From NCBI GenBank assembly GCA_031409955.1, contig JANNYF010000120.1:1-64000 (forward strand): 64,000 nucleotides of DNA, written 5' to 3'. The notes beneath the pieces were generated by a model that made no database searches, had not been told where the DNA came from, and saw nothing but the letters and a program-made list of their open reading frames with translations. Origin of the DNA: JAFDVL01 sp031409955. GTDB lineage: Bacteria > Acidobacteriota > Blastocatellia > RBC074. Shown one piece after another: positions 44,462 to 52,747 of the stretch. The number at the start of each line of letters is the position of its first letter. Position 1 is the first letter of the stretch. Made by a program: the position numbers and the translations under genes.

Positions 44462-44860
44462 ATGGCTAACAAAATTCATCTCGAAATCATCACGCCTGAA
44501 AAGCTCGTCTTGCGCGAGGAAGTGGACGAAGTCGTGCTGCCGGGACTCACGGGTGAACTCGGCGTGTTGCCGGATCACGAACCGTTGATTACGCAACTCA
44601 AGACGGGCATCCTGACCTATCGGCAAGGCGGTTCGCAACAAAAGCTGCACATCAGCGGTGGCTTCGCAGAAGTGTTGGGCGACAAGGTCTCCGTGCTTTC
44701 AGACGTGGCGGAAAAGCCTGAAGAAATTGATGCCGAGCGCGCGAAAGCCGCATTGGGTCGCGCTGAGAAACGGTTGCTTGGCAGCGGCGAAACCATTGAC
44801 GCCGAACGCGCAGAACTCAAAAAGGAACGGGCGAAAACTCGCATCCAACTTGTAGGCTGA
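44462..44860 (+). CDS. atpC: ATP synthase F1 subunit epsilon
   Basis: A 132-residue rotor subunit. The N-terminal beta-sandwich has IHLEIITPEKLVLREEVDEV and LPGLTGELGVLPDHEPLITQLKTG (the classic LPDH-P-L-L region), then HISGGFAEVLGDKVSVLSD. The C-terminal helical hairpin is present (AERAKAALGRAEKRL and AERAELKKERAKTRI), so the inhibitory form is possible. A strong terminator follows and ends the atpDC unit. Confidence 0.96.
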   Translation: MANKIHLEIITPEKLVLREEVDEVVLPGLTGELGVLPDHEPLITQLKTGILTYRQGGSQQKLHISGGFAEVLGDKVSVLSDVAEKPEEIDAERAKAALGRAEKRLLGSGETIDAERAELKKERAKTRIQLVG

Positions 44861-44886
44861 AGCACAAGCATTACAGCGGATTCACG

Positions 44887-44920
44887 AAAGCGCAGGGAGC
44901 ATTCCTTGCGCTTTTTCTTT
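44887..44920 (+). terminator. Rho-independent terminator after atpC
   Basis: A 12-bp stem (AAAGCGCAGGGA with TCCTTGCGCTTT, one G-T pair), a 4-base loop and a T-rich tail, 26 bases after the stop. Confidence 0.9.
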
Positions 44921-45007
44921 TTGGCTTTCTGCAACTATTAGCACAGCGCCGCGTTTTGGATTGCAAGCGGTACAATTCATTCACAATCTGAATCAGGAGG
45001 TTAATCA

Positions 45008-45334
45008 ATGAAACGATCTATTTTGCTCGCCAGCGCGATTGCGGCGTTGCTGATTGCCACACTCGCATTTGCCAATCAGCGTTCGTCGCCTGCCAAAGCT
45101 TCTGACAAAACTGACTGGGAATATTTGGTGATCGTGGGCGGTCGCCAAAACCTGACCAGCTCCGGCAATAACAAGATGGCGAAGCTCTCGCTCGACAGCA
45201 GCTTTCGCGAGCATTTTCCACTCGAAGCGAATCTCGACAAACTCGGCGCAGAAGGCTGGGAGCTGGTGACTGTGACGATGACACGCGACGAGCCGATTTA
45301 TTATCTCAAAAGGCTCAAAGACGCCGCGCGATAG
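45008..45334 (+). CDS. Exported DUF4177-like small protein
   Basis: A 108-residue protein with a signal peptide (RSILLASAIAALLIATLAFA) and a GGAGG ribosome binding site. The mature part matches the DUF4177 pattern: DWEYLVIVGG near the start and LDKLGAEGWELVTVTMT...IYYLKR at the end. The family is small, beta-rich and of unknown function. It stands alone between the atpDC terminator and a histidine kinase gene. Confidence 0.75.
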   Translation: MKRSILLASAIAALLIATLAFANQRSSPAKASDKTDWEYLVIVGGRQNLTSSGNNKMAKLSLDSSFREHFPLEANLDKLGAEGWELVTVTMTRDEPIYYLKRLKDAAR

Positions 45335-45373
45335 CTCAATCACCAGGCTGCGGGTATAATCCCTGCCCGCTGC

Positions 45374-46837
45374 ATGAGTAACCAAACAGGTAAAATTCTG
45401 CTAGTCGAAAACGACGCTGCGACGCTTGGGTCGGCACGCGAACTATTGCTGCCCAATTCGCTTTCTAACGTTGAGACACTTCCGGCGGCGCTGAAAAAAG
45501 TAGCCCATCGCGCGGCAGATTTTGTATTGCTTGGGCCAGACGCCGCACAGGCACTTTTGCAGGAAGTCGAATTGCGCACGCAAGAACGCACGGCGGAGTT
45601 AGCACAAGCCATCGAAACGTTGCGCGAACAGGTACTCGAGACACAACGAATTGAGACGGAAATCCGCCGCGAGAATCAGGAATTGGCGATCCTCAATTCA
45701 ATTCCTGCCGCTGTCAGAACTTCACTTGATCTAACCGAAGTCCTGCTTCTGCTGAAACAACAATTGTCGCAACAACTCGGCGTGCCGGGTGGCTGCATTT
45801 ACGTTTATGACCAGCCAGGGGAAAAGTTTGAGTTGAAAGAATCGTGGGGCTTCCCGGATGAAGTCACTCAGGCAATTACAATGGTTCCGGCCCAAAGCTA
45901 TCCGGCGAACGAAATTCTCAGAACCCGCAAGCCCTTCCTCGTCGCGGAGATCAAAAAAGACCGACTTTACCAGAAATTGGAACTGCATCAAACGCGCTCC
46001 GAATGGCAGAGTTGTTTGGGCGTGCCAGTGTTGGCGGATGGAGCCATGCAAGGCGTTGTCGTGCTGTTTAGTCCTGCAATTTTCAATGACGCACAGATTT
46101 CGTTTTACACTTCGTTCGGGCGGCAAGTCGGCGCGGCGTTTCATCACGCCCGTTTGTTCGCGCAGTTCTTTGCCGCGCGCGAACGCACACAAGTTCTCTC
46201 GCAACGACTCGTAACGATTCAGGAAGAAGAGCGGCGCAACCTGGCGCGCGAGCTGCACGACGAAATCGGACAAATCCTGACGGGGCTGAAATTGATTTTG
46301 GAGATGAGCCTGCGCTTGCCGCCCGAAGAGAGCCAGGCCAATGTGCAAGAAGCACAAAAGCTGGTCGGCGAACTGATGTCGAAGGTGCGGCAAATCTCCT
46401 TGGATTTGCGTCCCGGCATGCTTGATGACCTGGGCCTGCTGCCAGCCTTGCTCTGGTATCTGGAGCGCTATACTTCACAAACCAAAGTGCAGGTCAATTT
46501 CACGCATCGCAGTTTGGAAGGACAGCGCTTTCCGCCGGATAGCGAAACCGCCGCATATCGAATCGTGCAGGAAGCGTTGACCAATGTCGCGCGGCATGCC
46601 GGAGTCAAAGAGGTCAATGTCAACGTTTGGGCGGACCCGGATATTTTGTGTGTCGAAATTGAAGATCAGGGCGCGGGCTTCAATCCGCAAGCAGCGCTCG
46701 AAGCCAATGTTTCCAGTGGTGTCGCGGGGATGGGCGAACGCGCGCGGTTGTTGGGCGGCGGCTTGACGATTGAATCAGAAATCGGGAGGGGAACGCTTAT
46801 CACAGCGCATTTGCCGTTGTGGGATGAAATGACTTGA
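45374..46837 (+). CDS. GAF-domain sensor histidine kinase (NarL-type) with a degenerate receiver N-terminus
   Basis: A 487-residue cytoplasmic kinase. Residues 1-65 look like a truncated receiver (KILLVENDAATLGSARELL, ADFVLLGPDA) lacking the phosphoacceptor aspartate. A short coiled coil (LRTQERTAELAQAIETLREQ) and a GAF domain (about 115-270) follow. The HisKA_3 box (ERRNLARELHDEIGQILTG) carries the phosphorylated histidine, and the HATPase domain shows RIVQEALTNVARHAG (N box), EDQGAGFNP and GMGERARLLGG. It should phosphorylate the response regulator encoded 22 bases downstream. No membrane segment is seen, so it senses an internal or diffusible signal. No Shine-Dalgarno precedes the ATG. Confidence 0.9.
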   Translation: MSNQTGKILLVENDAATLGSARELLLPNSLSNVETLPAALKKVAHRAADFVLLGPDAAQALLQEVELRTQERTAELAQAIETLREQVLETQRIETEIRRENQELAILNSIPAAVRTSLDLTEVLLLLKQQLSQQLGVPGGCIYVYDQPGEKFELKESWGFPDEVTQAITMVPAQSYPANEILRTRKPFLVAEIKKDRLYQKLELHQTRSEWQSCLGVPVLADGAMQGVVVLFSPAIFNDAQISFYTSFGRQVGAAFHHARLFAQFFAARERTQVLSQRLVTIQEEERRNLARELHDEIGQILTGLKLILEMSLRLPPEESQANVQEAQKLVGELMSKVRQISLDLRPGMLDDLGLLPALLWYLERYTSQTKVQVNFTHRSLEGQRFPPDSETAAYRIVQEALTNVARHAGVKEVNVNVWADPDILCVEIEDQGAGFNPQAALEANVSSGVAGMGERARLLGGGLTIESEIGRGTLITAHLPLWDEMT

Positions 46838-46859
46838 GGTTTGAAATCTCAGATTTGAA

Positions 46860-47519
46860 ATGAACGATATGACTACGATTGTTTTAGCAGACGATCATCC
46901 AATTGTGCGGCGCGGGCTTCGTTCCGTGTTGGAGGCGGAAAAAGGCTTCAGCCTGATTGGCGAAGCGGGCGATGGATTGGAAGCTGTGCGAACAGTGGAG
47001 AATCTGCAACCGGACATTCTGATCGTGGATTTGATGATGCCGGGACTCACTGGATTAGAAGTCACACGGCAAGTCAAACAGCGCGTCCCTACCACCAAAG
47101 TTATCATCCTTTCCATGCACGCGACCGAATCCTACGTGCTGGAGGCCTTGCGCAACGGGGCGAACGGCTATGTCCTGAAAGACGAAGCCGCCGATGAATT
47201 AGTCCGCGCGATTCGGGAAGTATTGGCGGGACGCCGCTATTTGAGTTCGCAGCTTTCCGAACGGGCGATTGAAAGTTATGTGCTAAAGTCTGGGGCCTCC
47301 GCGGTAGACAGCTATGATTCGCTCACGACCCGCGAACGCGAGGTTTTGAAATTAGCGGCGGAAGGATTAACCAACAACGAAATCGCCGAACGGCTTTTTA
47401 TCAGCCCGCGCACGGCGGAAACGCATCGCGCGAATCTCCTGAAAAAGCTCCATCTCAGTAATCATACGGAGCTGATCCGCTACGCAATTCGACGCGGCCT
47501 CCTATCTCTGGATGAATAG
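46860..47519 (+). CDS. NarL/FixJ-family response regulator
   Basis: A 219-residue two-domain regulator. The receiver has the acidic pocket DDH near residue 11, phosphoacceptor D57 in ILIVDLMMPG, a conserved lysine (GYVLKDEA) and the switch residues. The LuxR-type HTH is LTTREREVLKLAAEGLTNNE...ISPRTAETHRANLLKK. The start is M1 (46860) or M4. It is the partner of the preceding kinase. A TACGGA/TCCGTA dyad about 90 bases downstream of its stop, upstream of the next gene, is a natural target. Confidence 0.95.
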   Translation: MNDMTTIVLADDHPIVRRGLRSVLEAEKGFSLIGEAGDGLEAVRTVENLQPDILIVDLMMPGLTGLEVTRQVKQRVPTTKVIILSMHATESYVLEALRNGANGYVLKDEAADELVRAIREVLAGRRYLSSQLSERAIESYVLKSGASAVDSYDSLTTREREVLKLAAEGLTNNEIAERLFISPRTAETHRANLLKKLHLSNHTELIRYAIRRGLLSLDE

Positions 47520-47599
47520 AAAAGCCTGATAAATACAGGGCGCAACTGATTTCAGCCATTTCCGTGCTCGCTCCTGCGCCTGTTTCTCCGCAAATTCAA

Positions 47600-47637
47600 T
47601 TACGGGAAATTACGGACGAAATTCCGTAGTTCTACGA
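47600..47637. promoter_or_regulatory. TACGGA dyads, candidate LuxR-type binding site
   Basis: TACGGA (47611-47616) and TCCGTA (47623-47628) form an inverted pair, with a further TACGGG copy at 47601 and an overlapping CGTAGTTCTACG palindrome up to 47637. NarL-family regulators bind short TAC-type inverted heptamers; the adjacent regulator is the obvious candidate. Confidence 0.45.
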
Positions 47638-47701
47638 ATAGTCACGCCCCCTTGCAAGGCGTAAACTCCGTTTCGTTATCACGCACATCTCACTGGTGTC
47701 A

Positions 47702-47758
47702 GGTAACTGCTCCGAAGTGGGCAAGATTGACTGCAATCGTAGCAGTTACCTTTTTTTT
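47702..47758 (+). terminator. Terminator or attenuator ahead of the 92-aa gene
   Basis: A 10-bp perfect stem (GGTAACTGCT with AGCAGTTACC), a 29-base loop and a run of eight T. It lies 180 bases after the response regulator and 50 bases before the small gene, so it could end the first transcript or control read-through into the second. Confidence 0.85.
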
Positions 47759-47810
47759 GAATCAGTGAGCAGCAAGGAAAATTTCAGGTGCAGTCGAAGG
47801 AGTAAATCTC

Positions 47811-48089
47811 GTGGGTACAGCTTTAATTTCAAATCACAAGGCAACCACTGCCACCCAGCAGTTTTTGGCTTCCCCCAAGAACCTGGTCGAGCCAGGGAGC
47901 AAGGTGCAAGAGGCGATTTGGCGGTTGCAGGACGAGGTGAGGATTTTACAAGAGGTGCTGACGCGGACGCGGCGAGCGTTGGATCAAAGAGAAGTCCTGC
48001 TGCGCAATTCTAAACAACGGGAATTAGAGTTGCGCGCAGAAGCCGGTGACGGGGTCAGGCAATTCGATTTCTCCCCCCGAATTGCCTGA
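47811..48089 (+). CDS. Small coiled-coil protein (92 aa)
   Basis: A GTG start with a strong AAGGAGTAAATCTC leader. The product has a flexible 35-residue N-terminus, then a heptad-rich helix (VQEAIWRLQDEVRILQEVL, TRRALDQREVLLRNSKQREL) likely to form a coiled coil, and a short tail. It has no signal peptide. The family is unknown. Its position behind a two-component system, a TACGGA dyad and an attenuator-like hairpin suggests regulated expression. Confidence 0.65.
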   Translation: MGTALISNHKATTATQQFLASPKNLVEPGSKVQEAIWRLQDEVRILQEVLTRTRRALDQREVLLRNSKQRELELRAEAGDGVRQFDFSPRIA

Positions 48090-48106
48090 CTAGGTGCTTG
48101 AGTTGA

Positions 48107-48205
48107 TATGAGTTGATGCTGGTGCTGGATTGGTGACGGTTTGAGTTGGTACTGGTGTCGGTCCTGGTGTCGGTGGGAAAGGTGCTGGTGTCGGTGTTGG
48201 GTTTT
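48107..48205. repeat. Degenerate GGT-rich tandem tract
   Basis: About nine imperfect copies of GGTGCTGGTGTC-like units in the noncoding gap between the convergent 92-aa gene and the HAD gene. No reading frame here has a start signal. Confidence 0.7.
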
Positions 48206-48334
48206 GTCGCCACGGTAGCCGACGCGAAACGTAAGCAAAACAAGGTGACGGTGTAAAAAGATCAGGTTGATGCCGGTTTGGAGTTTGGTGCGCTTGCGTT
48301 TCGCGCCGCCTGCCGTGGCGACACCCATTGCAAT

Positions 48335-49000
48335 CTATTTTTCTCCCCCAATCAGTTTTTGTAATTCCCCAAAACGTTCGATCAGGAAATCGGCGTGCGC
48401 TTCGACGAGTTCCTCTTTACCTCTAAATCCCCCAACAAAGCCGCAGGTTTTCACGCCTGCGGCTTTCCCCGCTAACATATCCACTTTGGTATCGCCAATC
48501 ATCAGACAATCCATCGGCGCAACGTCACAGAGCCGCGCCGCTTCGAGCAATGGCGCAGGCGCGGGCTTGCGTTCCGGCAAACTATCGCCGCCAATGACTG
48601 CCGCGAAGTGCCGCTGCAAATCTAATGCTTCCAGAATCGTCACCGTAAATTCGAGCGGCTTATTCGTGACAACGGCTTTGGGCAAATGGGCAAACGCTTC
48701 GAGCGTTTCGTACACCTCTGGATAGGCTTGCGTTTGATCCAGCAGATGCTCTCGATATTTGCCTCGGTACACTTCCAATGCGCGCAGCACGAGCGCTTCG
48801 TCCGGCTCCTGAGAAAAGCTCGCGCGCAAGGCTCGCTCAATCAGCAAGCGCATCCCTTCGCCGACAAACGTGATGATTTGTGTCGCGGGCAGTGGCACGT
48901 AGCCCAATTCATCCAGCATCAAGTTCACGGAAGTCACCAAGTCAGCCCGCGAATCCACCAGCGTGCCGTCCAAATCAAAAAGCAAACCCCGAAAATTCAT
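48335..49000 (-). CDS. gph: HAD-family phosphatase, phosphoglycolate phosphatase-like
   Basis: A 221-residue HAD subfamily IA hydrolase. Motif I LLFDLDGTLVDSRADL has the nucleophile and acid Asp, motif II is in AVVTNKP, motif III includes the lysine of LPERKPAPAPL, and motif IV is MIGDTKVDMLAGKAAG. The cap domain has the helical pattern of Gph. Hydrolysis of 2-phosphoglycolate or a related small phosphate is likely; HAD substrates overlap widely, so the symbol is tentative. Confidence 0.88.
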   Translation of the reverse strand: MNFRGLLFDLDGTLVDSRADLVTSVNLMLDELGYVPLPATQIITFVGEGMRLLIERALRASFSQEPDEALVLRALEVYRGKYREHLLDQTQAYPEVYETLEAFAHLPKAVVTNKPLEFTVTILEALDLQRHFAAVIGGDSLPERKPAPAPLLEAARLCDVAPMDCLMIGDTKVDMLAGKAAGVKTCGFVGGFRGKEELVEAHADFLIERFGELQKLIGGEK

Positions 49001-49118
49001 ACGCGAAACTCACTGGAGCAAAGAATGCGAAAAAAGAAGCGCTACTTTGCCGCAGCCAATGGTTTTTGGCAACTTGTGCTATGATTTTCGTCCCCACTAA
49101 TTTAGCGAGGTAATTCGA

Positions 49119-50612
49119 GTGCGAGTGCTTACGAAATCCATTTTGGTTCTCGCTTGTCTGATGCTCAGTGCGGCATCTATCTGGTCGCAACCGCGCCCGC
49201 GTGCCAAGACGCCCGCGCCCGTTGCGCAAGAAGCCAACCAACCAAAAGCCGCCGCGCTCTTTGACGCCGGGCAGGAAGCACACGCCGCAGGCAAGCTCGA
49301 AGACGCCGTCAAACTGTATTCGCAAGCCTTGGAATTAGACTCGTCGCTTTGGCAGGCGGAATTTCAACGCGCCGCCGCTTACTTCTCGCTCAACCGATTG
49401 CCCGAAGCAGGAAGTGCAATCAACAAAGTTCTGGAGCAACTCAAAGACTTCGCCGATTCGCCCGAACTCAAGCAGGTCACCGCGAAAGCAAACACCTTGC
49501 GCGGTGAAATCGCACTCGCGGCAAATCAAGCGTCCGACGCCGAAGCTGCATTTCGCGGTGCGCTCGAACTGGACGCCAATCACAAGCGCGCGCATTCGGG
49601 TTTGGCGCAGGTTTTGCTCGCTAACAGTAAAGTCGCCGCCGCAATCATTGCCGCCAAGGCTGCGATTGCGGCGGGCGAGGACAGCGCATTGATATACGCC
49701 TTGCTCGGTCACGCGCAATTTCGCAGCAAGCTAAATGATGAAGCATTGGCAAGCCTGTCCGAAGCATTGCAGCGCGAGCCGAACAATCCGCAAGCCTTGC
49801 GTGACCGCGCCGAAGTATTCCTCGCGCGTAACGATGCGACGCGGGCAGCAGCGGATTTCCAAACGCTCCTGGCGGTCGAGAAATCCACGCCCACAATGCT
49901 CCGCCTCGCCGCTCTTTATCGTGCGGCAAAACAATACGACGAGGCGACGAAGCTCTATCAGCAAGTCACCGACGCGGAACCGACCCATCAGGAAGCGCGC
50001 ACGGCGTTGGCTGAAATCCTGATCGAATCCGGCAAAGCCGAAAACGCCATGGCACAACTTGAAGCGCTCATCAAAACCGAGCCGAATCGCCCGGATTTGC
50101 GTTCGCAACTGGCGACGTTGTTGGTAGTGAATCAACCGGACAAGGCGTTGGAGCAATATCAAGCGGCAGCAAAGCTCGCGCCCAACAATCCGAATCATCT
50201 GATCGGCATTGGCTCCGCGCTGGTGAAAATGAAACGGTATGACGAGGCGATTGCCGCGCTCCAGCCGCTGTTGGCGCAAACGCTGCAAGCGGAGCAGGCG
50301 TACACGGCGCGTGCGAACTTTGCGACGGCGTTGTTTGAGCTGAAAGATTACCCGAACGCGGCGCGCGAATACGTCTGGTTGCTGGATTATTTGGCGAAAC
50401 GTGGGGAGCGGAAAAAAACCGCTGTGACAACGTATTTGCTTGGTGTATGCTTCGATAAATTTGGGGATTTTGAGCAAGCGCTCAAGGCATATCAGCAATT
50501 TCTCAGCCTGGCCACGTCGGAGCAACAATTGGAAGTCGAGAAGGTCAAGCTTCGTCTCCCGTCGTTGCAAAGACAGATCGCACAAGGCCAAGGGATCAAA
50601 CGGAAGAAGTAA
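49119..50612 (+). CDS. Exported TPR-repeat protein
   Basis: A 497-residue protein that starts with GTG at 49119 (GCGAGG upstream) and has a signal peptide (residues 1-24, ILVLACLMLSAASIWSQ). It is then almost entirely tetratricopeptide repeats, such as AVKLYSQALELDSSLWQAEF, LAALYRAAKQYDEATKLYQQ, LEQYQAAAKLAPNNPNHLIG and FDKFGDFEQALKAYQQFL. These make a periplasmic superhelix for protein binding. The partner is unknown. It is followed closely by two small exported proteins, likely in one operon. Confidence 0.88.
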   Translation: MRVLTKSILVLACLMLSAASIWSQPRPRAKTPAPVAQEANQPKAAALFDAGQEAHAAGKLEDAVKLYSQALELDSSLWQAEFQRAAAYFSLNRLPEAGSAINKVLEQLKDFADSPELKQVTAKANTLRGEIALAANQASDAEAAFRGALELDANHKRAHSGLAQVLLANSKVAAAIIAAKAAIAAGEDSALIYALLGHAQFRSKLNDEALASLSEALQREPNNPQALRDRAEVFLARNDATRAAADFQTLLAVEKSTPTMLRLAALYRAAKQYDEATKLYQQVTDAEPTHQEARTALAEILIESGKAENAMAQLEALIKTEPNRPDLRSQLATLLVVNQPDKALEQYQAAAKLAPNNPNHLIGIGSALVKMKRYDEAIAALQPLLAQTLQAEQAYTARANFATALFELKDYPNAAREYVWLLDYLAKRGERKKTAVTTYLLGVCFDKFGDFEQALKAYQQFLSLATSEQQLEVEKVKLRLPSLQRQIAQGQGIKRKK

Positions 50613-50674
50613 TTTTCTTCCGGCTCAATGTGGCGGTTCTCGCTCCATTGGCACGATTAAGTAGAGAGAAAATT

Positions 50675-51205
50675 ATGAGGCACTCGATTCACAGTAAGTG
50701 TTCATGGCTCGCCTCATTCGCTTTGCTGGCGAGCTTCATCATCTCTTTCGCGCTGGTCATTCCGGCCCTCGCACAAACCGATAAACCGCACGAGTGGAAA
50801 AACAAGCTGACGGCTGAAGAGCGCACCACCTTCAGCAAACCCGACAGCCCAAATGATCGCATGAAAACCTTTGTGCGATTGGCGGAGTCGCGGTTGAAAT
50901 CGGCGCGGGATTATTTGGTCCGCGATGATTACACGGGCGCGGACGAACAGATTATGGGCTATGCGGCTTTGGTCGCAGAAGCTGGTCAGTTCTCGAAAAT
51001 CTCCGTGCCAAAGCGTGACAAAGCGCACAAAACATTGGAAGTCTCGCTCCGCGAACAGACGCGCACGTTGGAAGGCATTCGGCGCGATACCTCTGTGAAT
51101 TATGCCGAGACCATTGAAAAAGCGCTCAAGCTGGCTAATCAAGTGCGCCGCCAAGCCTTGAATTTATTGCTCGGCGAAGGGTTTCTTTCCGAAACGGACA
51201 AATAG
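50675..51205 (+). CDS. Exported helical protein of unknown function
   Basis: The ATG at 50675 follows GAGAGA and gives 176 residues; an ATG at 50630 would extend it by 15 residues that do not fit a signal. The signal peptide ends near PALAQ. The mature protein is helical and Lys/Arg-rich, including RMKTFVRLAESRLKSARDYL and YAETIEKALKLANQVRRQAL. It shares general features with the next gene and is seven bases from it. No family is recognised. Confidence 0.75.
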   Translation: MRHSIHSKCSWLASFALLASFIISFALVIPALAQTDKPHEWKNKLTAEERTTFSKPDSPNDRMKTFVRLAESRLKSARDYLVRDDYTGADEQIMGYAALVAEAGQFSKISVPKRDKAHKTLEVSLREQTRTLEGIRRDTSVNYAETIEKALKLANQVRRQALNLLLGEGFLSETDK

Positions 51206-51212
51206 TAACGAT

Positions 51213-51707
51213 ATGAACCCACGTTTTCTTATTTTTGCCGTTGTTCTCGCCTGCGTGTTTCTGATTGCACCTGTAACTACTGCGCAAACACGCGATCACC
51301 TGACTGAAAAAGAAGTAGATTGGGTGCGCGAGGTTCAGGTCATTGACAAGCGCATCGAAGTGTTTGTCAAAGCGGCTGACCGCCGTTTGTTGGTGCTGGT
51401 CAACCCTGACTCCAAGCAAACTAAAAAGGAAGAAGAAAAGTGGGGGCCGTTGCCGACTGGTACAAAAGCGGAGTTGCTGCAAGATTACAAACACATCCTC
51501 GAAGAAGCCGAAGAAAAGCTGGATGATGCGTTTGATCGCAAAGACGCATTGGTTCCCAAAGCACTCTCCAAGTTCAAAGAGGCCGCGCGCAAACAGCTTG
51601 AGCAATTGCGCTCACTCGAAACAAAAATGACCGAGACGCGCGAATTGAAAGCTTTATCCGAAGCCATTGAAGAAGCCGAAACCGTCACCAAAGGCGAAGT
51701 CAAATAA
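51213..51707 (+). CDS. Exported coiled-coil-like protein of unknown function
   Basis: A 164-residue protein with a signal peptide (RFLIFAVVLACVFLIAPVTTA), then a charged helical mature part, for example VQVIDKRIEVFVKAADRRLL and EEAEEKLDDAFDRKDALV. The KRIEVFVKAADRRL segment resembles MKTFVRLAESRLKS in the upstream protein, so the two are probably distant paralogues. The function is unknown; a periplasmic partner of the TPR protein is possible. Confidence 0.75.
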   Translation: MNPRFLIFAVVLACVFLIAPVTTAQTRDHLTEKEVDWVREVQVIDKRIEVFVKAADRRLLVLVNPDSKQTKKEEEKWGPLPTGTKAELLQDYKHILEEAEEKLDDAFDRKDALVPKALSKFKEAARKQLEQLRSLETKMTETRELKALSEAIEEAETVTKGEVK

Positions 51708-51723
51708 CCCATCTTAAAAAATC

Positions 51724-51756
51724 AGGCCGGAAGCAATGAACGCCTCCAGCCTTTTC
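51724..51756. terminator. Bidirectional terminator between convergent genes
   Basis: A stem of GGC-GGA-GC with GC-TCC-GCC (51725-51734 with 51742-51751, two C-A mismatches), flanked by an A-run on the left and TTTT on the right. It fits the convergent pair at 51707 and 51778. Confidence 0.5.
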
Positions 51757-51777
51757 AACTCTCCTCCCTGGGCTTTA

Positions 51778-52716
51778 TTATTTAGCGCTGAAGCTTCCCG
51801 TGAACGAGCCTTCCGTCGTGTTGTATTCAATCGTATTGTTTCCTCTGGTGCGCAGCGTCCCGGTTGCCCCGCTCAAGGCCAGCGTGTTTCCGGTGACGAG
51901 GCAATTTGAAACGCGCGTCTTCGCGGTGCTGGTGCTTTGAATCCCCGTGCCATTATGACTGGCAACGCAATTCTCCAGCAGCATTTCGGTCTCTGCGCCG
52001 GAATTCCCATTGGACGTAAACCCGATGGACGCGCATTGCAAAACAACCGTATTGCGAATGACCGCCAGCGTTTTGTTGCCGCTGTTATTGGCTGAAATTG
52101 AAATGCCGGTCGTGGCCATTTTCTCGACGCGGCAATTATTGATGAGGGCGAACGCGGTGGTAAAACTTGCGGTCGTGACCGCTGCCACAATGCCGTTATT
52201 GCAATTCTGCACGGTCGTGTTGCTGATCGAATGTTTGCCCGCGTTACCCGAAAGCGAGATACCTGTCCCCGCAAAATTACGAACGACGCAATTCTCAATT
52301 TGCACGCCGCCTGCCGCTGTGGACTGAATTCCAAAGCTCGCGGTGCTTTGTCCCTCCAACGTCAAGCCGCGCAAGATCACAAAATCAGTAGTGGCGGCGG
52401 CGACTGTCAGGGCATTGCCAGAGGCTGTATTGATGACGGCTTTGACGCCTGGCGCAGCTTGAATCGTGATGGCTTTCAAAATGGAAGCCGAGGCAAATTC
52501 CCCGGAATCAATGATGGTGATGACGCCGCCCGCCTGTGTTTGCGTAAGCGCATACGTCAGGTTCCGACAGGGTGACGCCGACGTACATAGCCCGGCATCA
52601 CTACCTGTTCCGGCAGAAAGATAGGTGGTGGCGGATTGCGCAGAAACTGTGAGAGAAAACCCCACAACCAGCAAGGCGATGAATAAAATCTGTGCGATGA
52701 ATTTTGAATGCAACAT
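51778..52716 (-). CDS. Exported right-handed beta-helix protein 1
   Basis: A 312-residue protein with a signal peptide (LFIALLVVGFSLTVSAQ). The mature part begins TTYLSAGTGSDAGLCTSASP and continues with regularly spaced beta-helix coils containing NCV/NCR steps, for example IENCVVRNFAGTGISLSGN and LLENCVASHNGTGIQSTST. This is the pattern of parallel beta-helix (pectate lyase-like, DUF1565) proteins. No polysaccharide-lyase catalytic motif is recognisable. It is a paralogue of the next gene. It has an AAAAGGAAA ribosome binding site. Confidence 0.82.
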   Translation of the reverse strand: MLHSKFIAQILFIALLVVGFSLTVSAQSATTYLSAGTGSDAGLCTSASPCRNLTYALTQTQAGGVITIIDSGEFASASILKAITIQAAPGVKAVINTASGNALTVAAATTDFVILRGLTLEGQSTASFGIQSTAAGGVQIENCVVRNFAGTGISLSGNAGKHSISNTTVQNCNNGIVAAVTTASFTTAFALINNCRVEKMATTGISISANNSGNKTLAVIRNTVVLQCASIGFTSNGNSGAETEMLLENCVASHNGTGIQSTSTAKTRVSNCLVTGNTLALSGATGTLRTRGNNTIEYNTTEGSFTGSFSAK

Positions 52717-52747
52717 GATGATTTCCTTTTTGATAATGGCTCGCAGT

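Noticed and set aside
47984..48328. 114-codon minus-strand frame rich in His/Gln
   Set aside because: Composition comes from the GGT-rich tract; no ribosome binding site.
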